Assembly: GCA_030593785.1 (NCBI GenBank)
Contig: JAUVGM010000168.1
Location: 1-5,884 of the forward strand
Direction of reading: 5' to 3'
Length of the DNA stretch: 5,884 nucleotides
Source of the DNA: Gammaproteobacteria bacterium
Lineage (GTDB): Bacteria; Pseudomonadota; Gammaproteobacteria; UBA6429; Thiohalophilaceae
Below are positions 1-5,884 of this stretch, piece by piece. A model generated the notes under the pieces. That model saw nothing but the letters and a program-made list of their open reading frames with translations, was not told the origin of the DNA and ran no database searches. Position 1 is the first letter of the stretch. Each line of letters begins with the position of its first letter. Made by a program: the position numbers and the translations under genes.

Positions 1-289
1 CACTGTATTATTTCCTAATAAAAATTTAAATGAAGCTCGTATGTTTTGCAATGAATTATGTAAAAGTGTTGAAAACAGCCCGTTTATGCTGCGAAATAAA
101 AAAAGGCCTAAAACCAAACAAGACGCATCAAATAAAAAACAACGTGATGCGATCCCGTTAACAATCACCATTAGTATTGGCGTAGCCGAACGTTCACAAG
201 AACTTGCAACGGCTGAAGAAGTTATTAAACAAGCTGACAAAGCACTGTATAAAGCAAAGAAAAATGGCCGTAATCAAGTGGCCATTTAG
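1..289 (+). CDS. GGDEF-domain diguanylate cyclase, C-terminal end only (5' truncated by window edge)
   Basis: This is the C-terminal part of a GGDEF domain, the enzyme fold that makes c-di-GMP from two GTP. The reading frame is open from base 2, with codons reading TVLFPNKNLNEAR before the first ATG at 41. That ATG is therefore internal and the gene starts left of the window. Visible family marks are the TITISIGVA strand (bases about 161-187) and the closing helix ADKALYKAKKNGRNQV (about 236-280), which end nearly every GGDEF domain. The GG(D/E)EF active site and the inhibitory RxxD lie outside, so catalytic competence cannot be judged. Between the two segments is a basic loop, roughly RNKKRPKTKQ to KKQRD (bases 92-148). 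It is longer than the same loop in the second GGDEF gene of this window. The gene ends with TAG at 287-289, 2 bp from the convergent pepN stop. Family assignment is firm; N-terminal domains are unknown. Confidence 0.93.
   Translation, partial: TVLFPNKNLNEARMFCNELCKSVENSPFMLRNKKRPKTKQDASNKKQRDAIPLTITISIGVAERSQELATAEEVIKQADKALYKAKKNGRNQVAI
252..287 (-). terminator. Probable intrinsic terminator of pepN, inside the 3' end of the GGDEF gene
   Basis: Bases 262-269 (AAATGGCC) and 280-287 (GGCCATTT) form a perfect 8-bp inverted repeat around a 10-base loop. Read on the minus strand, downstream of the pepN stop, the hairpin runs into a T-rich tract (TTTTTCTTTGCTTT, about 265 down to 252). Read on the plus strand it is followed by AGTATTATCC, which is not T-rich. 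It therefore suits pepN rather than the GGDEF gene. The call is inferred from base pairing and tail; the GC content of the stem is moderate. Confidence 0.6.
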
Positions 290-291
290 TA

Positions 292-2958
292 TTATCCTTC
301 TAAACTACGGCTCGTAATTTCATATACATCTTTTGACAAGCCTTTATGCCCTACGATACGTTCAAGTTGTGTTTTCATCAGTCCCTGTCGTTTTTCATCA
401 TAACGGCGCCAACGACTCATACTCTGTATTAAACGCGCAGCAATCTGTGGATTCATTGAATCTAAGGCTAAGACCTGATCAGCTAAAAATTTATAACCAG
501 AACCATCTGCGGCATGAAAATGGGCAATATTTCCAGCACAGAAGCGACCAATGAGTGAACGCACTTTATTTGGATTGGTTAAGGTAAAGGCTTCATGCTG
601 CATTAGATTCTTCACTTTTTCTAAAATATCCGGCAAATCAGAAGCAGCCTGAATAGCAAACCATTTTTCTACAACCTGGGCATCATGTTTCCATTTATCA
701 TAAAATGAATCGAGAGCTTGTTGGCGTGAAGCATTATCATAATGAGATAATATGCTTAATGCAGACAATACCTCGGTCATGTTATTGGCCGCTTCTATCG
801 TAGTCATGCATGAGTTAATAGTTTCATCTTCTTGCAAACACATTAAGTACGATAAACAAATATGGTTTAAATCTCGCCTTGCCATCTCATCAGCATCAAA
901 CAGATACTCAGCATTACTTTGACCTTGCTGGTATATATTTTCAAGTTCATCTTTTAATGCTTTTGCCAATTCATTACGCATAAAGGTGCGCGCCTGATGA
1001 ATTGCATCCACATCCACCACATCACATTGATCTGCCAGGTAACTTTCTGAAGGTAATGTGAGTGCTTGCGCAATTAAGGCCTTATCTAAATCAGGATGAA
1101 GTAACGTATTTCTAAAGGCATTAATGACATTATCTTCAATAGATAGAGATTTATTATTTTTAATATTTTCTACTAAACCAAGCAACGTATTCATTGCCAG
1201 TGACTGCCCTGCTTCCCAACGATTAAATTCGTCGCTGTCATGAGCAAAAAGAAAAGCTAAATCATCATTTGATTGTTGTACCGCAATCTTAACCGGTGAG
1301 GTAAAACCACGATTTAATGACAGCATGGGTTTGTCATTAATATTCAAGAAGGTAAAGGTTTCTATTTCCTTTTTTACTTCTAATGTTTTGATGGTTGAGG
1401 CCGATGTAGAAGTATCTCCTTCCTGCTCTAAAAGAAGATCCACCCCTTCTTTATTTAACAATCCAACTTGCAGAGGAATATGAAAAGGTTTTTTATTTAT
1501 TTGTCCCGATGTATCGGGGCAAGATTGTTTTATTTTCAGTTTGAATGTTTTTTCTTTTTCATTAAACGTTGTTTTTACATCAAGCACAGGCGTACCCGCT
1601 TGCGAGTACCAATGTTGAAATAAAGATAAATCAATATCATTGGCATCTTCCATAGATGCCACAAAATCTTCCGTTGTCACCGCCTGTCCATCATGTCTTT
1701 CAAAATATAAATCCGTACCTTTACGAAAGCCTTCATCGCCAATAAGGTTGCGTATCATACGCACCACTTCAGCACCTTTGTTATATACCGTTACCGTGTA
1801 GAAATTACTTATTTCAATATAATGATCGGGACGAATTGGATGCGCCATGGGTCCTGCATCCTGTGCAAACTGATGAGTACGTAATACATTTACATCATCA
1901 ATACGTTTTACCGCACGTGAATTCAAGTCCGCTGAAAATTCCTGATCACGAAATACGGTAAAACCTTCTTTTAAACTGAGTTGAAACCAGTCACGACAAG
2001 TTACTCGATTACCCGACCAGTTATGAAAATATTCATGCGCAATAATACTTTGAATATTGTAATAATCTGCATCTGTTGCCGTATCAGGACTGGCCAAAAC
2101 GCAAGATGCATTAAATACATTCAGGCCTTTATTTTCCATTGCGCCCATATTGAAATCATTTACCGCAACAATCATGTAAATATCAAGATCATATTCACGA
2201 CCATAGGTATCTTCATCCCATTTCATTGCTTGTTTCAACGAAATTAAAGCGTGACCACATTTATGACTGTTTTCATGCTCAACAAAAATTTGTAATAAAA
2301 CCTCCCGCCCTGACATAGTGGTATAAGTATCCTCTTTACAAAAAAGATCACCCGCAACTAAAGCAAATAAATAGCTCGGTTTTAAACTTGGATCTTGCCA
2401 CTTAGCCCAATGACGACCATCTTCATGCTCGCCCTTATCAATTAAATTACCGTTGGATAATAAAACAGGGTATTTCTTTTTATCACCTATTAAAGTCACT
2501 TCATAACGAGACATCACATCAGGACGATCAGGAAAATAGGTAATACGACGAAAACCTTGTGCTTCACATTGGGTACAAAACATATCACTCGAAAGATACA
2601 AGCCTTCCAGGGCTTTATTGCCTTGCGGATCAATGCGCGTTTGAATTTCAAGCTCACATGTATCAGGAACATCAGCCAGAGTGAGTGTTTCCTCATCACA
2701 GCTATAATCTTTGTCAGATAATGTTTTACCATCTATTTTTACTGAGAGCAGTTCAAGACTTTGTCCATCCAAAACCAATGACTTATCCGATTGAGTATTT
2801 TCTGGATTTAAACTTACTTTTAATTTAGAAGTTACAATTGTTTGCATTTCATGCAAATCAAAATGTAACTTAACATAATCAATCAAGTACACCGGCGGAA
2901 GATAATTTTTAAGAAAAATCGTACTGGGTGCAGCATCAATGTTTTTAATATCAACCAT
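292..2958 (-). CDS. pepN: Aminopeptidase N (M1 family zinc metallopeptidase)
   Basis: This 888-residue cytosolic zinc enzyme removes N-terminal amino acids from peptides in the last steps of protein turnover. The complete M1 signature is present: the exopeptidase motif MGAMEN at residues 271-276, HEYFH at 308-312, and the third zinc ligand E331, giving HExxH-x18-E with H308, H312 and E331 as ligands and E309 as catalytic base. Y392 (in VTVYNKGAEVVRM) matches the transition-state tyrosine, and E132 (in TQCEAQGF) the amino-terminus-binding glutamate. From memory these all sit 11 residues beyond the E. coli PepN positions (870 aa), so the core is collinear. The C-terminal helical region is complete, with NPNKVRSLIG and the HAADGSGYKFL stretch. 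No signal peptide is seen. The start at 2958 fits the family, with a few extra N-terminal residues and AAAAGG at 2974-2969, 10 bases upstream. The gene is divergent from the CHASE-GGDEF gene and converges on the first GGDEF gene. I see no convincing promoter for it in the intergenic region. Confidence 0.98.
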   Translation of the reverse strand: MVDIKNIDAAPSTIFLKNYLPPVYLIDYVKLHFDLHEMQTIVTSKLKVSLNPENTQSDKSLVLDGQSLELLSVKIDGKTLSDKDYSCDEETLTLADVPDTCELEIQTRIDPQGNKALEGLYLSSDMFCTQCEAQGFRRITYFPDRPDVMSRYEVTLIGDKKKYPVLLSNGNLIDKGEHEDGRHWAKWQDPSLKPSYLFALVAGDLFCKEDTYTTMSGREVLLQIFVEHENSHKCGHALISLKQAMKWDEDTYGREYDLDIYMIVAVNDFNMGAMENKGLNVFNASCVLASPDTATDADYYNIQSIIAHEYFHNWSGNRVTCRDWFQLSLKEGFTVFRDQEFSADLNSRAVKRIDDVNVLRTHQFAQDAGPMAHPIRPDHYIEISNFYTVTVYNKGAEVVRMIRNLIGDEGFRKGTDLYFERHDGQAVTTEDFVASMEDANDIDLSLFQHWYSQAGTPVLDVKTTFNEKEKTFKLKIKQSCPDTSGQINKKPFHIPLQVGLLNKEGVDLLLEQEGDTSTSASTIKTLEVKKEIETFTFLNINDKPMLSLNRGFTSPVKIAVQQSNDDLAFLFAHDSDEFNRWEAGQSLAMNTLLGLVENIKNNKSLSIEDNVINAFRNTLLHPDLDKALIAQALTLPSESYLADQCDVVDVDAIHQARTFMRNELAKALKDELENIYQQGQSNAEYLFDADEMARRDLNHICLSYLMCLQEDETINSCMTTIEAANNMTEVLSALSILSHYDNASRQQALDSFYDKWKHDAQVVEKWFAIQAASDLPDILEKVKNLMQHEAFTLTNPNKVRSLIGRFCAGNIAHFHAADGSGYKFLADQVLALDSMNPQIAARLIQSMSRWRRYDEKRQGLMKTQLERIVGHKGLSKDVYEITSRSLEG

Positions 2959-3058
2959 TTAGAGTAAGCCTTTTAAAATAAATATAAGTTGGGGTCTGTG
3001 GGTTTCCTGAAAAATCAAACACATCATGTAAGTCCTATAAAATAAGTGGTTTTTAACG

Positions 3059-3085
3059 CTGACGTGGAGACCTAATTGGTATGAT
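3059..3085 (+). promoter_or_regulatory. Candidate sigma70 promoter with extended -10 for the CHASE-GGDEF gene
   Basis: TGGTATGAT at 3077-3085 matches an extended -10 element (TGn followed by TATGAT at 3080-3085). CTGACG at 3059-3064 shares four of six bases with the -35 consensus at a short 15-bp spacing, which an extended -10 can tolerate. Transcription would start near 3092 and give a 5' leader of about 95 bases before the ATG at 3187. The overlapping TATATT at 3085-3090 is an alternative -10. The call rests on motif matching only. Confidence 0.4.
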
Positions 3086-3186
3086 ATATTATAGAAAAAC
3101 AGGCCGTCTTAGAAGACATCCTATCTACAAATTAAACTTATTAAACCATAAAGACGATTTCAAACATTCGAAAATGAACCCTGCTT

Positions 3187-4785
3187 ATGAATACAAATAA
3201 CAATTCCAAACTCATTCAGATATTAGTTGTATTCATGGGCGTCCTTTTATCCAGCTTGAGTAGCTGGTTTCTTTATGATGTAGAAGAGAAGGTGATAATT
3301 AGCGAATTTCAAAAGAATGTCGATGAGCGTGCATCCTCATTATATCGTGAAGTAGCAATCAATTTTGAAACCCTGAGATCTCTGGCCATATTATTCAACG
3401 GAGAGTCTGTTCCAAAATTAAAACAATTCAGCCTTGAGGCCAAAAAGATTTTAACTCGTCATCCTGATATCCAGGCACTTGAATGGATACCGCGTGTTGC
3501 TCATTCGCAAAGGGCGATATATGAATCTAAACAACGACTGGAATTCCCTGAGTTTGAAATCACGGAACAAAAAAAACAAGGGCATATGGCTACCGCAGAA
3601 AAAAGAGAGGAGTATTTCCCGGTATATTATGTTGAGCCATTAATAGGTAATGAGGTGGCTTTTGGCTTTGACCTTTCATCCAACCCTACCCGGCTTAAGG
3701 CACTGGAACAATCGAGGGATACCGCCACACCTCAGGCAACGGCCAGTATTACGCTTGTTCAGGAACGCGCAAAACAAAAAGGTTTTCTGGCCTTCCTACC
3801 GATATATAAAGGAATTCCATCAACAGTAAATAAACGCAGGGAAAACTTGAAGGGATTTGTTCTTGGTGTTTATCGGATTGGTGATATTTTTACCCGCTCC
3901 GCCTTAAGTGATGAGCATCTGGGCATTGAAATGAAACTTGTTGACGAGACCTTATCCTCCGCTCACGACATCCTCCATACTAATAAATCGCGAACCGTGT
4001 TTACTGGCCATAAAAGTATTACTTACAGGAAAGAACTGCCTGAAATTTGGGGACGAAAATGGAGCCTGGTTGCATCTCCCACATTAAGTTACATTGCTGT
4101 CAGGAGAAACATCCTGCCACAAGCAATTTTTATAACGGGTATCGTTTTCACCTTCCTTATTGTTTTCTATATTCACATAATTACAAAACGTGCGAACATT
4201 ATTCAAAGAATCGTCACAGAAAAAACGAGTGCGTTAAATGAGGCTAACAAAAAGCTAAAAAAACTTTCACGCATTGATGGTCTGACAGGACTAGCCAATA
4301 GAAGATTTATGGATGAATTTCTTGATAAAGAATGGCTAAGTGCGATCCGAAACAAAACATCTATAAGCTTTATTCTCATAGATATTGATTTCTTTAAATT
4401 ATACAACGACAATTATGGTCACCCTGAAGGTGATGAATGTTTAAGAAAGGTTGCCGCAAAACTCAAAGATCAGGTTAACCGCCCGGGTGATCTGGTTGCC
4501 AGATACGGCGGGGAGGAGTTTGCACTTGTGCTTACCGATACAGAAAATGCAGAGTATGTAGCAAATAACTGTCGACAGTCCATTGAGGAATTACAGCTCC
4601 CCCACAAATACTCAGAAGCTGCAGATGTCGTAACAATTAGTGTTGGTCTTTACACCGTTGTTCCTGCAAAAGGAACCGACCCGAGCTCGATTATTGAAAC
4701 TGCCGATAAAGCACTTTATAAAGCTAAAGAGTCAGGTAGAAACAGAGTAGAGAAAATCATACCCCAATCAGAAAGTACAACGTAA
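3187..4785 (+). CDS. Membrane-anchored CHASE-GGDEF diguanylate cyclase
   Basis: This 532-residue protein is predicted to sense an extracytoplasmic signal and make c-di-GMP in the cytoplasm. In order it has a membrane segment (about 9-29), a periplasmic CHASE-type sensor (about 38-240, with the typical PDIQALEWIPRV at 93-104 and KREEYFPVYYVEP at 139-151), a second membrane segment (about 309-331), a short helical linker rich in Lys and Glu (about 335-362), and a GGDEF domain (about 363-525). The catalytic domain looks intact: DGLTGLANRR at 364-373, D399 of the DIDFFK motif, guanine-contacting N407 and D416, and GGEEF at 441-445. The inhibitory site RxxD is present as R432 to D435, five residues before GGEEF, so product feedback is expected. 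There is no EAL domain. The start is fixed by an in-frame TGA at 3175 with no other ATG between; no good Shine-Dalgarno sequence precedes it. CHASE ligands differ between proteins and this one's is unknown. Confidence 0.95.
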   Translation: MNTNNNSKLIQILVVFMGVLLSSLSSWFLYDVEEKVIISEFQKNVDERASSLYREVAINFETLRSLAILFNGESVPKLKQFSLEAKKILTRHPDIQALEWIPRVAHSQRAIYESKQRLEFPEFEITEQKKQGHMATAEKREEYFPVYYVEPLIGNEVAFGFDLSSNPTRLKALEQSRDTATPQATASITLVQERAKQKGFLAFLPIYKGIPSTVNKRRENLKGFVLGVYRIGDIFTRSALSDEHLGIEMKLVDETLSSAHDILHTNKSRTVFTGHKSITYRKELPEIWGRKWSLVASPTLSYIAVRRNILPQAIFITGIVFTFLIVFYIHIITKRANIIQRIVTEKTSALNEANKKLKKLSRIDGLTGLANRRFMDEFLDKEWLSAIRNKTSISFILIDIDFFKLYNDNYGHPEGDECLRKVAAKLKDQVNRPGDLVARYGGEEFALVLTDTENAEYVANNCRQSIEELQLPHKYSEAADVVTISVGLYTVVPAKGTDPSSIIETADKALYKAKESGRNRVEKIIPQSESTT

Positions 4786-4795
4786 TGGAGTTTGA

Positions 4796-4867
4796 ATGAC
4801 ACTTGTCAAATTAATAAAATATAAAAAAACTGTCATTCCGGCTGTCTATGCCGTAATAACGACCTGA
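4796..4867 (+). CDS. Possible 23-residue small protein directly behind the CHASE-GGDEF gene
   Basis: An ATG at 4796 opens 23 codons ending in TGA at 4865-4867. It has a good Shine-Dalgarno match, GGAG at 4787-4790, five bases before the start, and lies 10 bp after the stop of the diguanylate cyclase gene, so it could be co-translated from the same mRNA. The peptide has a basic N-terminal half (VKLIKYKK) and a hydrophobic second half (VIPAVYAVI). I recognise no family. The ORF also spans the inverted repeat that looks like the dinB terminator on the other strand, and at this length a chance ORF is quite possible. Confidence 0.2.
   Translation: MTLVKLIKYKKTVIPAVYAVITT
4823..4860 (-). terminator. 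Intrinsic terminator downstream of dinB
   Basis: Bases 4832-4842 pair with 4850-4860 (CCGGC with GCCGT-type core, nine pairs and two mismatches, 7-base loop TGTCTAT). Read on the minus strand the hairpin is followed one base later by seven consecutive T (plus-strand A 4829-4823) and then further AT-rich sequence. This is the classic layout of a factor-independent terminator, about 85 bases beyond the dinB stop. On the plus strand there is no T-tract after the hairpin, so it should not stop the CHASE-GGDEF transcript. Confidence 0.75.
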
Positions 4868-4944
4868 CATTATTTGATACCTGCTTTATTGCAAGAATGC
4901 CTATAATGATGCCATGGAACAAAAACGTAAAACTTTCCTAATAG

Positions 4945-5884
4945 CTACTTTATTTTTCGCGCTCGGTGAATTTTTAATTTACCGAAGCGCTGATTAATTT
5001 CATCGGTAATCTCGTCCAGATCATCATATTTACTTTCTTCAGAGAACAAATCCCCTTGATGTGTTGTTTCATCTGAAAAACCCGAGACACCAACACCGAG
5101 CAAACGAACAGCAACATGACCCGGTGGTAAAGCCTCATTAAATAAATATTTAACCGCCTGCCAAATTTTTTCTGTTTGATTGGTACTTTCTGACAATGTT
5201 TTAGAGCGAACAATCGTCGTAAAATCATGAAAACGAATTTTAATGTTTACCGTTTTACCCTTACGATCTTTTTCTCGCAATCTTGCCGCTACCTGCTCGG
5301 CTAAATGAGACAAATAAGCAGTGAGCGTTTCTTTGTTACTGATATCTTCTAAAAAGGTATTCTCATTAGAAATTGATTTCGCCCTGACATCCGAAATAAC
5401 TTCACGTTTATCCAAACCATTGGCTAAACGATAAATATGATCGCCCTGTTTACCAAAACGATCAATCAGCCAACGAGGCGACTGTAACCGTAAATCTTTA
5501 ATCGTCGTAATACCGTAATTATGTAATTGCTGTTCGGTTTTTTTCCCCACTCCCCAGATACGCTTTACGGCTAATGGATCAAGAAAAGCCTGCATGTCTT
5601 TTTCTTCAACCACAACAAAACCATCGGGCTTATCAAAATCCGACGCAATCTTGGCAACAAATTTATTCGGTGCAACTCCCGCTGAAATAACTAACTGCAA
5701 TTCCTTTTTAACATCATGTTTAATTCTTTTCGCAATCTCTGTTGCTGAACCAAATAACTTCAAACTACCTTTTACATCCAAAAAAGCTTCATCCAATGAC
5801 AAGGGTTCAATCTCAGGAGTATAACGATTAAATATTTCGTGGATTTGTTTTGAGACAGAAACATAAAGCGGCATATTCCCCGGT
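4945..5884 (-). CDS. dinB: DNA polymerase IV (Y-family translesion polymerase), N-terminus cut by window edge
   Basis: Pol IV is an error-prone polymerase that copies past damaged template bases. The frame stays open to the window edge: before the methionine at 5874 the codons read P-G-N, which corresponds to the LLPG stretch inside the palm in E. coli DinB. That methionine is thus internal and about 75 residues are missing, including the first catalytic Asp motif (DMDCFF in E. coli). Numbering from the methionine at 5874, the second catalytic motif PLSLDEAFLDV is at 24-34, with D28 and E29 matching E. coli D103 and E104. SAGVAPNKFVAKIASDFDKPDG at 64-85 is the conserved palm sequence, the helix-hairpin-helix region is about 101-128 (IWGVGKKT), and the little-finger domain runs about 165-265. 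A beta-clamp motif QGDLF lies at 273-277, followed by a tail ending FGKLKIHRARKIK. The stop is TAG at 4947-4945. Promoter and any LexA box lie outside the window. Confidence 0.97.
   Translation of the reverse strand, partial: PGNMPLYVSVSKQIHEIFNRYTPEIEPLSLDEAFLDVKGSLKLFGSATEIAKRIKHDVKKELQLVISAGVAPNKFVAKIASDFDKPDGFVVVEEKDMQAFLDPLAVKRIWGVGKKTEQQLHNYGITTIKDLRLQSPRWLIDRFGKQGDHIYRLANGLDKREVISDVRAKSISNENTFLEDISNKETLTAYLSHLAEQVAARLREKDRKGKTVNIKIRFHDFTTIVRSKTLSESTNQTEKIWQAVKYLFNEALPPGHVAVRLLGVGVSGFSDETTHQGDLFSEESKYDDLDEITDEINQRFGKLKIHRARKIK

Noticed and set aside
1981..2247. Plus-strand 88-codon ORF opposite pepN, and similar ORFs in other frames of pepN, the CHASE-GGDEF gene and dinB.
   Set aside because: They lie wholly within well-supported genes, resemble no family, and look like antisense or out-of-frame shadows.
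2959..3060. A promoter for pepN on the minus strand.
   Set aside because: AT-rich hexamers such as TATATT and TATAGG occur, but none has a credible -35 at 16-18 bp, so no site is called.
2959..3186. Possible c-di-GMP riboswitch in the leader of the CHASE-GGDEF gene.
   Set aside because: I looked for the conserved GEMM-type core sequences and paired elements and did not find them.
3174..3200. Eight-codon ORF overlapping the start of the CHASE-GGDEF gene (ATG at 3174, TAA at 3198-3200).
   Set aside because: No Shine-Dalgarno sequence, no feature of an attenuating leader peptide, and such short ORFs are common by chance.
233..4728. Direct repeat flanking pepN: 233-259 and 4702-4728 are alike at about 22 of 27 bases.
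   Set aside because: Both encode the same conserved GGDEF closing helix (ADKALYKAK), and the mismatches fall mostly at third codon positions, so this is protein-level conservation and not a recombination scar.
4767..4836. Minus-strand 22-codon ORF starting at 4836.
   Set aside because: It begins inside the dinB terminator hairpin and is translated mainly from the T-tract; nothing supports it as a gene.

Overview
The window reads as ordinary chromosomal DNA of a moderately AT-rich gammaproteobacterium. This rests on the gammaproteobacterial-type aminopeptidase N, a Pol IV with an internal QxxLF clamp motif, and two separate GGDEF genes; the exact genus cannot be told from the sequence. No insertion sequence, CRISPR array, tRNA, rRNA, phage gene or plasmid function is visible.

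Layout: (1) 1-289, plus strand, the 3' end of a diguanylate cyclase gene that starts outside the window. (2) 292-2958, minus strand, a complete pepN, converging on the first gene with only 2 bp between the stop codons. Its likely intrinsic terminator lies inside the coding end of the first gene. (3) 2959-3186, a 228-bp divergent intergenic region with a candidate extended -10 promoter pointing right. (4) 3187-4785, plus strand, a complete membrane-bound CHASE-GGDEF diguanylate cyclase with an intact active site and inhibitory site. (5) 4786-4944, a short convergent spacer holding a good intrinsic terminator for the minus strand and a possible 23-codon ORF with its own Shine-Dalgarno sequence. 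(6) 4945-5884, minus strand, dinB (DNA polymerase IV), cut by the window edge and lacking about 75 N-terminal residues.

The genes do not form one pathway. Two are c-di-GMP synthases, one is a housekeeping peptidase for peptide turnover, and one is a translesion polymerase. Adjacent genes alternate in strand, so each is probably its own transcription unit, apart from the possible small ORF behind the CHASE-GGDEF gene. The points most worth checking are the unknown ligand of the CHASE sensor, the terminator buried in a neighbouring coding sequence, and the small ORFs around 4796-4997. I found no convincing new multi-gene system.
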